Position numbers and translations under genes: made by a program
NCBI RefSeq assembly: GCF_004405105.1
Contig: NZ_SORW01000028.1
Location: forward strand, 186,001 to 250,000
Direction: 5' to 3'
DNA: 64,000 bases
Source: Jeotgalibacillus sp. R-1-5s-1
Lineage (GTDB): Bacteria > Bacillota > Bacilli > Bacillales > Jeotgalibacillaceae
Part shown: positions 44,057 to 52,462 of the stretch, in pieces
Layout of the letters: each line of letters starts with the position of its first letter
Position numbering within the stretch: position 1 is the stretch's first letter
Notes under the pieces: generated by a model
Seen by the model: the letters and a program-made list of their open reading frames with translations, nothing else
The model's database searches: none
What the model was told of the DNA's origin: nothing

Positions 44057-44488
44057 ATGAGTAAAAATATTTATAATGAGTTTCAAATTAAAGAGCTGGA
44101 GAAGAATCCTAACGTATTGAATGCTTCTGAAAGGTCAATTTCCTATAGTCCTAAGTTTAAGATTAAAGCAGTGAAGGATTATCAAGCTGGGAAAGCACCC
44201 TCACAGATCTTTCTAGAACAAGGTTTTGATCTTGATATGATTGGTAAGAAACAACCTAAAACCTGCCTTAGGCGTTGGAGAAATACTTATGAGCGCTTTG
44301 GAGAGGAGGGTTTCCTTACGGAACGCAGAGGCAAAGGGAGTACAGGTCGCCCTTCTACAAAAGAACTTTCTGTGGAAGAAAAGTTAAAGAAAGCTGAAGC
44401 GAAAATCAAGTTTCTTGAGGCAGAGAATGATCTCTTAAAAAAGCTAGAAGAGTTAGAGAGGCAGGCGTTGAAAAAGAAACGATCTTAA
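44057..44488 (+). CDS. IS3-family transposase OrfA
   Basis: This 143-residue DNA-binding subunit has an HTH region (YSPKFKIKAVKDYQAGKAPS, then GKKQPKTCLRRWRNTYERFG) and a C-terminal leucine-zipper coiled coil (KLKKAEAKIKFLEAENDLLKK). The slippery heptamer A-AAA-AAG at 44437-44443 is in the zero frame. A -1 slip there enters the orfB frame with no intervening stop, giving the OrfAB transposase. GGGGCGGAGG lies before the ATG. Confidence 0.93.
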   Translation: MSKNIYNEFQIKELEKNPNVLNASERSISYSPKFKIKAVKDYQAGKAPSQIFLEQGFDLDMIGKKQPKTCLRRWRNTYERFGEEGFLTERRGKGSTGRPSTKELSVEEKLKKAEAKIKFLEAENDLLKKLEELERQALKKKRS

Positions 44489-44508
44489 CGGCATCTGAGA
44501 AGTTCGCC

Positions 44509-45390
44509 TTGATCGAGAAAACAATCAGAGTTCATCAGTTACACAACGCTGTTTCCTATCTGTGTGAACTGGCAGGTGTTAGCCGCAGTGGTTATTATGA
44601 TTGGGTGAAGGCTGCCCCATTACGTGCACAACGAGACGAACAGGATGAATTAGATGTAGCGTTAATCAGAAAAATATTTATAAGTAAAAGAGAAAAAGTA
44701 GGGGCTCTCCAGATAAAAATGATTATGGAGAATGATTATTCAGCCTGCATGAACCACAAAAAGATTAGACGGTTAATGTCGAAATATAACCTGATAACGA
44801 AGATAAGACAGGCCAATCCTTATCGTAAGATCGCTAAAGCCACACAGGAGCATCGAACCTGTCCTAATTTGCTTAATCGTGATTTCAACCAAAGTGTACC
44901 TGGAAAAGTCCTGCTGACTGACATTACTTATCTCTATTACGGAAAAGGGCAAAAAGCATATTTATCCTGTGTAAAAGATGGGGCTACCACCGAAATATTG
45001 GCCTACAATCTTTCTACGTCTCTAGAAATGGATATCGTCTATCGTACGTTAACAAAGTTAAAGGAAGCTGTTGATGGTCAGTTTCATCAAGGAGCCATAT
45101 TACATTCTGATCAAGGAATGCATTACACGCACCCTCGCTTCCAAAGCGAAGTAAAAAAGCTCGGCTTAATACAATCAATGTCCCGAAAGGGAAACTGTTG
45201 GGATAACGCCCCAATGGAAAGTTTTTTTGGCCATTTTAAAGATTTAGCAGAATACAAATCTTATGATAATCTTCAAGACGTAAAGAGGGAAGTAGATCGT
45301 GTGATTGGAGAATATAATCACGATCGCTATCAATATGGGTTAAATAAAATGACCCCGGTACAATACCGGAGTCACTTACTAGCTGCATAG
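44509..45390 (+). CDS. IS3-family transposase OrfB (DDE integrase)
   Basis: 293 residues are visible from TTG 44509; the functional product is probably the OrfAB fusion. The rve-type catalytic triad is complete: Asp138 in LLTDITYLYY, Asp201 in LHSDQGMHYT and Glu237 in PMESFFGHFK, with the last two 35 residues apart as in IS3 elements. The N-terminal HTH_21 region contains VSRSGYYDW. The frame continues back in phase to the slippery site at 44437. Confidence 0.93.
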   Translation: MIEKTIRVHQLHNAVSYLCELAGVSRSGYYDWVKAAPLRAQRDEQDELDVALIRKIFISKREKVGALQIKMIMENDYSACMNHKKIRRLMSKYNLITKIRQANPYRKIAKATQEHRTCPNLLNRDFNQSVPGKVLLTDITYLYYGKGQKAYLSCVKDGATTEILAYNLSTSLEMDIVYRTLTKLKEAVDGQFHQGAILHSDQGMHYTHPRFQSEVKKLGLIQSMSRKGNCWDNAPMESFFGHFKDLAEYKSYDNLQDVKREVDRVIGEYNHDRYQYGLNKMTPVQYRSHLLAA

Positions 45391-45448
45391 GTGCTTTTTA
45401 AACTGTCCGAAAATCGGGGCACAGTTCAGCGATTCCCGGGATGTTTTT

Positions 45449-45835
45449 TTACTTTTTACTTTTACTTTTACTTTTCGCCTGTTCATGTTTCTCTTTATCA
45501 GCAAGATCATCTCTCACTGTCTCAGGTGCAAGCTTAACACCTGTATTATAAGCAGCGCGTGCAATTAAATGTCCACCTACAGGAGCGGTAATCAGAACGA
45601 AAAATATACCTAATACGACTCTTGAATTAAATACTCCATCCTCTGTTAAAAAGAAGATAAGTGTTCCGATCAGGATACACATAACGCCAAGTGTTGCGCT
45701 TTTAGAAGCAGCGTGGGTTCTTGTGTACAGGTCCGGTAAACGGATGAGACCAATAGCCGTTACTACGGCGAAAAAGGCTCCGATCAGAATAAATCCGGCT
45801 ACAAAGTATTCACTTACGTCGATCACGGTCCACAA
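45449..45835 (-). CDS. mrpG: Na+/H+ antiporter subunit MrpG
   Basis: This 128-residue membrane protein has three helices and the family motif TAIGLIRLPDLYTRTHAASKSATLGV near residue 27. The lysine- and serine-rich tail KSKSKSKK is unusual, with coding repeats of tttact. It is the last gene of mrpABCDEFG and overlaps mrpF by 26 bp. TTG 45835 and GTG 45826 are both possible starts; AAAGGAG lies three and twelve bases away respectively. Confidence 0.92.
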   Translation of the reverse strand: MWTVIDVSEYFVAGFILIGAFFAVVTAIGLIRLPDLYTRTHAASKSATLGVMCILIGTLIFFLTEDGVFNSRVVLGIFFVLITAPVGGHLIARAAYNTGVKLAPETVRDDLADKEKHEQAKSKSKSKK

Positions 45836-46094
45836 TCGCTCCTTTCTCTAGATATTTGGAGAAAGCAACGGTTCCGATAAAGGCAAGGATCCCAAGTAGA
45901 AGAATGACTTCAAGAAAGACACTTGAATCAAGCAGCATGGAAAACAGGCCTGTCATTGCGATCAGACTAATTCCAAGTGAATCCAGTGCAATGACCCGGT
46001 CAGCCGTTGATGGGCCTTTTACGACACGGATGACGATTCCAATCATACTGGCTGCAACGGCAACCAGCGCAATGTATATAGAAATAGTCAGCAT
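45810..46094 (-). CDS. mrpF: Na+/H+ antiporter subunit MrpF
   Basis: This 94-residue protein with three helices contains IRVVKGPSTADRVIALDSLGISLIAM, the MrpF signature. In B. subtilis MrpF is also implicated in Na+ and cholate efflux. It overlaps mrpE by one base (TGATG-type junction) and mrpG by 26 bp, consistent with coupled translation of the complex. Confidence 0.94.
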   Translation of the reverse strand: MLTISIYIALVAVAASMIGIVIRVVKGPSTADRVIALDSLGISLIAMTGLFSMLLDSSVFLEVILLLGILAFIGTVAFSKYLEKGAIVDRDRRK

Positions 46095-46570
46095 CAGCGG
46101 CTCACCTCCATAATTGCCTTCTCAAAACCTTCCCTGATCGATGAAACGTTTCCTTTAATATCAGATGCATTCAGCGCATGAATATAAAGGGTTCCGTTGT
46201 CATCACTCACATCCATCACGAGTGTTCCAGGCGTCAGCGTGATCAGCAGGGAGAGAAGGGTCACTTCCCATTCTCTCTCAAGCTTTGTATCGTATTTAAA
46301 TACGCCTGGTTTTAAATCCATTTTTGGACGGAGGACAATCGCTAGCACTTCAATGTTAGCCTTAATCAGCTCAATAATAAACAGCACAGTCAATTTAATG
46401 ACAGCCCAGACTCTGAGAATATAGAGCCTCGTTTGAAAGAACCTGCGCATTGCAAAGATCACGAGCAAACCAAGGAAATAACCGATGATAAAGCTCGATA
46501 AGGTAAATGAACTGGTCAGAAACATCCAGAGGAACGCTAAAAAGAAATTTAATAATACTTGAAATGCCAT
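46094..46570 (-). CDS. mrpE: Na+/H+ antiporter subunit MrpE
   Basis: This 158-residue protein has two N-terminal membrane helices and a cytoplasmic domain containing LLSLLITLTPGTLVMDVSDD and LYIHALNA, as in MrpE. It supports assembly and activity of the Mrp complex. It lies six bases after mrpD. Confidence 0.94.
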   Translation of the reverse strand: MAFQVLLNFFLAFLWMFLTSSFTLSSFIIGYFLGLLVIFAMRRFFQTRLYILRVWAVIKLTVLFIIELIKANIEVLAIVLRPKMDLKPGVFKYDTKLEREWEVTLLSLLITLTPGTLVMDVSDDNGTLYIHALNASDIKGNVSSIREGFEKAIMEVSR

Positions 46571-46576
46571 ATCACA

Positions 46577-48067
46577 TTACTCCTTTAATACTGCTTCAAT
46601 ATAGATTGCAGGATCGATGAGTGGTTCTACCGCCATGGTAATAAACGGGCGTATTGCTTCTGTCCCGACACCATAGAAAATGGCGATCAGAACAAGTGCA
46701 GCCGCCGGGACCCATAGACGGTTTGCCGATTTAGCTTTTGCCCCGTGATACTCTTTTGGCGTTCCCCAGAAGCCATTCATGAAAATCTTCATGGCTGAAT
46801 ATAAGACGAGCAGACTTGAAATGAGGACAAGCAATGGTCCTACAATATCTCCAGCTTCAAATCCTCCCTGAACAATCAGCAGCTTTCCAATAAATCCGCT
46901 TAAAGGAGGAATTCCCGCTAAAGCCAGTGCAGCAACAAAATAGGTCCAGCCGATTCTCGGGTAATCGCGGATCATCCCACCCATGTCTTTCAGGTGACTT
47001 GATCCTGCAATCGCGATCATGATCCCCACGAGCAGGAACAGTGCTGCTTTAATGACCATATCGTGCAGCAGGTAGAAAACAGCCCCTTCAAGTGAAGCAG
47101 GCGTCATTGCTGCGACACCGTATAGGATAACTCCTACCGCAACCACAATATTGTAAATAATAATGGTTTTTACTTCTCTGTAGGCAACGGCTCCGATTAC
47201 TCCAACAACAATGCTCAATAAGGCAAGGACACCTAATATTTCATGGGTGTAACCTGTATCCTGCGTAAAGAATAAAGTATAGGTTCTCAGGATCGAGTAA
47301 ACACCAACCTTCGTTAAAAGGGCCCCGAATAAAGCAAGCACGGGAATTGGTGGAGCACTGTATGACCCTGGAAGCCAGAAGTAAAGCGGTACGATTGCGC
47401 CTTTCAAGCCAAATACCATCAGGAAAAAGATCGCAATCACCGTAACAATCCCTGTATTTCCAAGCTCACTGATCCGCTGGGAAATATCAGCCATATTCAG
47501 TGAACCGACAACAGAGTACAAGTATGCTACGGCTGTTACAAATAGCGCTGAGGAAATGACGTTAATCAGCACATACTTAATGGATTCGCGAAGCTGAGCC
47601 TTCTTACCACCTAACACAATCAGCAGGTAAGAAGAAATCAGGAATACTTCAAAGAATACGAACAGGTTAAAAATATCACCTGTTGTAAAGGCTCCGTTAA
47701 TCCCCACAAGCAGGAACATTACCCCGATGTAGAAAAAGAAGCTTTCATATTTTTCATCCATATAAATCATCGCATACCAGACAACGAAGAAGGTCAGGAT
47801 GCTGGACGTTAATACGAGTAGAACTGAAAGCATATCCGACACGAGCGGAATTCCGTATGGTGCCGGCCAGCTTCCAAGGTTAACTGTCTGAATACCATTC
47901 GCTTTTACCTCTGCAGCCAGTACAACTGATGCAACGATTGTTGCTCCGATGGCTAACAGTGAGATGAAACGCTGTGCTTTAATTCGCTTCGGGAAAAACA
48001 TTAAAATCACAGCAGCTAAAAGCGGAATGAGAATCGGCAATAATGGTAAATTAATCATTTGATTCAT
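46577..48067 (-). CDS. mrpD: Na+/H+ antiporter subunit MrpD
   Basis: This 496-residue subunit resembles NuoM/NuoN proton-translocating subunits, with about 14 helices. Landmarks are [17 protein letters not shown] near residue 135 with the key glutamate, [22 protein letters not shown] near residue 220, and a lysine-bearing [12 protein letters not shown] helix. It overlaps mrpC by 17 bp. Together with MrpA it forms the ion-translocating core. Confidence 0.95.
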   Translation of the reverse strand: MNQMINLPLLPILIPLLAAVILMFFPKRIKAQRFISLLAIGATIVASVVLAAEVKANGIQTVNLGSWPAPYGIPLVSDMLSVLLVLTSSILTFFVVWYAMIYMDEKYESFFFYIGVMFLLVGINGAFTTGDIFNLFVFFEVFLISSYLLIVLGGKKAQLRESIKYVLINVISSALFVTAVAYLYSVVGSLNMADISQRISELGNTGIVTVIAIFFLMVFGLKGAIVPLYFWLPGSYSAPPIPVLALFGALLTKVGVYSILRTYTLFFTQDTGYTHEILGVLALLSIVVGVIGAVAYREVKTIIIYNIVVAVGVILYGVAAMTPASLEGAVFYLLHDMVIKAALFLLVGIMIAIAGSSHLKDMGGMIRDYPRIGWTYFVAALALAGIPPLSGFIGKLLIVQGGFEAGDIVGPLLVLISSLLVLYSAMKIFMNGFWGTPKEYHGAKAKSANRLWVPAAALVLIAIFYGVGTEAIRPFITMAVEPLIDPAIYIEAVLKE

Positions 48068-48392
48068 TCCCTTTCATTTCTTCCATATTGTCTGTTCCGA
48101 GCTCCTGATAAGCACGATAGGCAAGTACCAGGAAGAATGCCGTTACCCCGAAGCTGATGACAATAGCAGTTAAAACGAGCGCTTGTGGCAGGGGATCCGT
48201 ATAGGATGTAACCCCATCCAACAGTACAGGCGCGTCTCCCGTTTTTAAACCACTCATTGTAAGCAACAGTAAATGTGCACCGTGACTGAGCAGAGCAGTG
48301 CCGATGATGACACGCAGCAGGCTCTTTGAAAGGATCAGATAAACAGCGGATGTGAATAACACACCGACCACAATAGACATTAAGATCTCCAT
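48051..48392 (-). CDS. mrpC: Na+/H+ antiporter subunit MrpC
   Basis: This 113-residue NuoK-like subunit has three helices, with [29 protein letters not shown] near the start and [25 protein letters not shown]. It overlaps mrpB by one base. Confidence 0.95.
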   Translation of the reverse strand: MEILMSIVVGVLFTSAVYLILSKSLLRVIIGTALLSHGAHLLLLTMSGLKTGDAPVLLDGVTSYTDPLPQALVLTAIVISFGVTAFFLVLAYRAYQELGTDNMEEMKGNESND

Positions 48393-48817
48393 TATTCACT
48401 CTCCCCAATCGTTTGAATAATGGTCATTGTTACACCAATTACGACCAGGTAGACCCCAATATCAAACAGCACGGCTGTGTGAAGAGAGGTTTCCCCTAAA
48501 AGCGGGAGATTAAAATAGTCGTATGCATGTGTCAGAAATGGCTGATTAAATAACAATGCACCAGCACCGGTTAATACGGCGATTAATAATCCTGCCGCGG
48601 TCATCATGCGATAATCAAACGGCAGAATCGTATTTAACGTTTTGACATCATAAGCAAGCAGCAGCAGGACGAGTGCAGCAGCTGTCATCAGTCCTCCAAT
48701 GAATCCTCCTCCGGGCGTATAGTGTCCGGCAAAAAACAGATTGATGGAGAATAAAATGATGATGAATGATATCACGGTTGTGACGGTTTGTAAGATGACA
48801 TCATTAGGTTTCTTCAT
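48392..48817 (-). CDS. mrpB: Na+/H+ antiporter subunit MrpB
   Basis: This 141-residue membrane protein has four helices and the signature [23 protein letters not shown] near residue 29. It overlaps mrpA by four bases (ATGA), so translation is coupled. Confidence 0.95.
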   Translation of the reverse strand: MKKPNDVILQTVTTVISFIIILFSINLFFAGHYTPGGGFIGGLMTAAALVLLLLAYDVKTLNTILPFDYRMMTAAGLLIAVLTGAGALLFNQPFLTHAYDYFNLPLLGETSLHTAVLFDIGVYLVVIGVTMTIIQTIGESE

Positions 48818-51222
48818 CCTTTTTGCCTCCTTACTCCACGGAAGTGAACCATCGCATAAATACCCAAAGCAGCAACTCCAAGTACACAGATTTCAAACAA
48901 TGTATCAAAGCCACGGAAGTCAACAAGAATAACGTTTACCATGTTTCCACCGGCAGCCAGCTTATACACGTTATCGATGTGGTACTGAGAAATCGATTCA
49001 AATACAGAGCTGTTACTGTATGCAGAAATGGCAATCAGTGTAATGGTTATACCAACAAGAATCGAAATGACTGCATTTCCGAAGCGGAAGCCCATGCGTT
49101 CTTCCTTCCGGCTGATTTCCGGTAAGTGATAGAAGCACAGCAGGAACAATGCTACAGAAACAGTCTCAATTACCAGCTGGGTTAAAGCCAGATCCGGTGC
49201 TCTGAAAAATACAAAGAACAATGCAACAGAGTAACCGACTGCACCAAGCGCAATAATCGATGTCAGTCTTGATTTAGCAAATAGAATCGTAATGGCAGAT
49301 GCAATCATCACAACAGCCAGAATGACTTCATAAATCCGGATCTCTGCAAGGTTGGACGTATCAATTGAAAATGCATCCCGCACTACGAGTGTTGAAAGCA
49401 AAATCGCAACGAAAAATCCGAAGATATAAAGAAGATAGGTTCTCATATAACCAGTCATAATACCTTCAGTCAGCTTAAAGCTTCCGGACTCACCTTTTTC
49501 AAGTCCGCGGTCATAAACACCATTGATCGTAAACTGCTCAGGAATCCGGTTGTAGATACCCTGCCATTTACCAAGCGTAGCGTACAGCAGCGTACCGAAC
49601 AGGACAATCCCGATCGTCATAAAGAGCTCAGGTGTAAACCCGTGCCAGAAATAAATGTTAACGTAAACCTCCTGGCCTGAATCCACAAGACTTGGCAAAA
49701 TGGCTTCAACAGCCGGCTTGATCATGCTGTTAGACAGCAGGTTCGGGAAAAATCCGAACACAATCACAAGTGCACCAAGCACGATTGGTGAAATCAGCAT
49801 GCCAATCGGTGCCTCATGAGGTTTCTTTGGAAGCTTATCAAGCTGAAGCTTTCCAAGGAAAGTTTTAAACAGCAGCATAATGCTGTAAATAAACGTGAAC
49901 ACACTCGCAATCCATGCAATAACAGGGAATAAAATGCCCCATGTATCCATCGAGAAAAGGTTAAATTCAAGTATTTCAAGTGTGGCAAGCAGGAACATTT
50001 CCTTACTCAGGAAACCGTTAAATGGTGGGAGTCCTGCCATTGAGAATGTCCCGATTAACGCGATCGTAAAGGTAATCGGCATCAGGTTCACAAGTCCGCC
50101 GAGATTTCGAATGTCCCGTGTACCGGTCTCATGATCCACAATACCTGCAACCATGAACAGGCTACCTTTAAAGGTTGCGTGATTGATCAGGTGGAACACA
50201 GCTGCAATCGTTGCGCCCATATAAATATTCTCATCCAGCTGGTCAAAATGAAGTGCAGCAGCACCAAGACCGAGCAGTGACATAATTAAACCGAGCTGTG
50301 AAATGGTCGAAAATGCAAGAATTCCTTTTAAATCAGTCTGTTTCACAGCATTAAATGAACCCCAGAACAGGGTGAAAAGTCCGAATCCGGCAACAAGCCA
50401 GAGCCAGATTCCTGATTCTGCGAACACCGGACTCATGCGGGCAACAAGATAAATACCCGCCTTAACCATCGTTGCAGAGTGAAGATAAGCCGATACAGGT
50501 GTAGGTGCTTCCATCGCATCAGGAAGCCACACGTGAAACGGAAATTGTGCTGATTTTGTAAATGCTCCGAGTAAAATCAGAAGCATGGCTGGGATAAACA
50601 TTGGATCCTGCATGAGTGATCCGGACATACTGATTAATTCCTGAATGCTGAAGGTTCCACTCATAATATAGAGAAGAACGATCCCTCCAAGCATCGAAAG
50701 TCCGCCGAAAACGGTAATCAGCATTGATTTCTGAGCCCCGTATCTTGAGCGCTCTTTATCATACCAATATCCGATCAGCAGGAATGAGGAAATTGAAGTG
50801 AACTCCCAGAACATATACAGGACGATCAGGTTGTCGGATAAAACGACACCAAGCATCGCACCCATGAACATGAGTAAATAAACATAAAAGTTATGGAGTG
50901 CTTCTTTTTCTTTTGCAAGATAATAGATCGAATAGAGAACGACCAGTGAGCCGATCCCCGTAATAAGCAGGGCAAATAAAAGCCCCAGACCATCAACATG
51001 AGCATTAAAATTGATCCCAAGTGATGGTATCCATTCAAACGTCTTTGAAACGGTCTGCCCCCCACTCGTCACCGGCAGGTACTGAATGAAGTAAATAAAC
51101 AGCGCCAGCGGCACAAGCAGAACGAACCATCCGGTATGAATATTCCGGAATCCCTTAAACAAAAAAGGGATGAAGACTGCCGCAATAAATGGCAGTACGA
51201 TGGCAATATGAAGCAGCGACAA
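48814..51222 (-). CDS. mrpA: Na+/H+ antiporter subunit MrpA
   Basis: This 802-residue, largest subunit has an N-terminal NuoL-like part with FWEFTSISSFLLIGYWYD and SAQFPFHVWLPDAMEAPTPVSAYLHSATMVKAGIYL, and a C-terminal MrpB-related part (RAPDLALTQLVIETVSVALFLLCFYHLP). It exchanges Na+ for H+ across the membrane. TTG at 51222 with GGGAGGG upstream on the minus strand gives MSLLHIAIVLPF and the normal length. The open frame continues another 133 codons upstream but that part is not coding-like. Confidence 0.94.
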   Translation of the reverse strand: MSLLHIAIVLPFIAAVFIPFLFKGFRNIHTGWFVLLVPLALFIYFIQYLPVTSGGQTVSKTFEWIPSLGINFNAHVDGLGLLFALLITGIGSLVVLYSIYYLAKEKEALHNFYVYLLMFMGAMLGVVLSDNLIVLYMFWEFTSISSFLLIGYWYDKERSRYGAQKSMLITVFGGLSMLGGIVLLYIMSGTFSIQELISMSGSLMQDPMFIPAMLLILLGAFTKSAQFPFHVWLPDAMEAPTPVSAYLHSATMVKAGIYLVARMSPVFAESGIWLWLVAGFGLFTLFWGSFNAVKQTDLKGILAFSTISQLGLIMSLLGLGAAALHFDQLDENIYMGATIAAVFHLINHATFKGSLFMVAGIVDHETGTRDIRNLGGLVNLMPITFTIALIGTFSMAGLPPFNGFLSKEMFLLATLEILEFNLFSMDTWGILFPVIAWIASVFTFIYSIMLLFKTFLGKLQLDKLPKKPHEAPIGMLISPIVLGALVIVFGFFPNLLSNSMIKPAVEAILPSLVDSGQEVYVNIYFWHGFTPELFMTIGIVLFGTLLYATLGKWQGIYNRIPEQFTINGVYDRGLEKGESGSFKLTEGIMTGYMRTYLLYIFGFFVAILLSTLVVRDAFSIDTSNLAEIRIYEVILAVVMIASAITILFAKSRLTSIIALGAVGYSVALFFVFFRAPDLALTQLVIETVSVALFLLCFYHLPEISRKEERMGFRFGNAVISILVGITITLIAISAYSNSSVFESISQYHIDNVYKLAAGGNMVNVILVDFRGFDTLFEICVLGVAALGIYAMVHFRGVRRQKG

Positions 51223-51578
51223 AGAAAATCCCTCCCTTGAACATTTATCACAATCACAATAAGCATTTAAATAAGGACTGTATTTGTATACATCCAGCCG
51301 TGCATACCCAGTCCTTTGTGACATGATCATTTTTTTTACGTATAGCAAAAGTATAACGTAAAATGACCCTCTATGCATAATGTAACACTTACGGTTACAG
51401 GCTTTATCAAAATCTATATATAGGTAGAAACGGGTATAAATAATCAAAAAAAATTTATAAACGGTGTCGAAATTTGTTCTATATTGAAAAGAATTCAAAC
51501 CTTTTGCCGGTAGGTCCTTCCAAAAAAATGATGAAACGATTATGATAAAAAAGAGAAATTCGGCTGGGAGCGTAGTGA

Positions 51579-52148
51579 ATGAAAAATACATATTTGACTG
51601 GTTATTTACCGTTATTTTCAATTTTGCTGTTCAGTCTCTCCTTTTCTGTGTACGGAGTCGGGGTGCTGACAGATTTGTTTAAAGGAATAGGCATTTACGC
51701 AGGGATGAGAGAATTCCTATCTGAGCTTGAGCTCAAGCTGTTTGTCCTGATCCTGCTGATGATTATCTGTTTTATGATTCTTGCAGCGTTAAAACTGATT
51801 GCAGAGACGATCAACGAAGTGTCGCTTCTGTTTTTCTCCAGGGATAAAGAAGGGGAGGCATTGACAAGGGTTCGTGCGGGTTCACTCATTTATTTTTTCG
51901 GATCACTTGCAACGATCGTCAGCCTGCAGTCAATTGTGGGCCTGCTGATCATCTTCGCCCTGACATCGATCGTGTACTTCATGTATTTTGTGATTAAAGT
52001 CAGCTCAACATTAAGCGCAGGAGGGACAATCGGGGTTATTCTATTCGAGATTGTCACTTGGTCAGCGCTTTTGTCAGCAGTATTTTACGTAGTCTTAAGT
52101 CTTTACAACGGACTGCTCGGCAGCTTACCGATCCTGGAGCAGATATAA
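51579..52148 (+). CDS. yufK: YufK family membrane protein (DUF5366)
   Basis: This 189-residue protein has about five membrane helices (for example LFSILLFSLSFSVYGVGVL and LFVLILLMIICFMILAALKL). The position divergent from mrpA and general character match B. subtilis YufK. Function unknown. The 356 bp between mrpA and this gene are AT-rich and contain promoter-like boxes, but no clear pair was resolved. Confidence 0.78.
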   Translation: MKNTYLTGYLPLFSILLFSLSFSVYGVGVLTDLFKGIGIYAGMREFLSELELKLFVLILLMIICFMILAALKLIAETINEVSLLFFSRDKEGEALTRVRAGSLIYFFGSLATIVSLQSIVGLLIIFALTSIVYFMYFVIKVSSTLSAGGTIGVILFEIVTWSALLSAVFYVVLSLYNGLLGSLPILEQI

Positions 52149-52183
52149 AAAAGGCGTTACACAAATTGTGTAGCGCCTTTTTA
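52148..52183 (+). terminator. Terminator after yufK
   Basis: AAAGGCGTTACACAA and TTGTGTAGCGCCTTT pair (one G-U), with a T-tract. Confidence 0.93.
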
Positions 52184-52202
52184 AATGTATATTATAAAAA
52201 CC

Positions 52203-52439
52203 GGGCCGAGGGGCATCCTCCGCTTTCCATGTCCAGCTGCGGCGACTAGCCCCTCGAGGTCATAAGTCAAAGCTGAACGAGGGCAAAGGTCAGCCCTCTT
52301 TTCATCTTCGCCTTATGCTTGTCGGGGCTGGACGAGTCGCCTACGCTTTTCTAAGGCCGGGCGGTGAACCCCTTGTGCTTCGCACAATGGTTTCACCTGT
52401 CCCTTTCCGCCATAGGAGTCTGCGGATGCCCCTCGTCCC
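52203..52439 (+). repeat. P element carrying one T2 module
   Basis: GGGCCGAGGGGCATCC (52203-52218) and GGATGCCCCTCGTCCC (52424-52439) pair at 15 of 16 positions. A T2 module (about 52228-52352) is inserted after CGCTTTCC and ends with CGCTTTTC. The inner hairpin GGTGAACCCCTTGTGC-TTC-GCACAATGGTTTCACC follows. It lies between convergent yufK and pbpD. Confidence 0.86.
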
Positions 52440-52462
52440 TTTGTGAATGCGTAATAGCAGAA

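Larger units (their letters stand above)
43959..45428 (+). mobile_element. IS3-family (IS150-like) insertion sequence, 1470 bp
   Basis: Left end TGAACTATACCCC-AGATAA-CGGACA and the complement of the right end TGAACTGTGCCCC-GATTTT-CGGACA are imperfect terminal inverted repeats. A 3-bp target duplication GCG flanks it (43956-43958 and 45429-45431). It carries orfA and orfB with a slippery site. The left end also contains a strong hairpin (ACCCCAGATA...TATCTGGGGT then TTTTTT, 43966-44013), which can act as a terminator. No internal damage is evident, so it may be active. Confidence 0.93.

Noticed and set aside
51223-51621. 133-residue N-terminal extension of MrpA
   Set aside because: Composition is not protein-like, it overlaps the divergent yufK start, and TTG 51222 with GGGAGGG gives the normal MrpA length.
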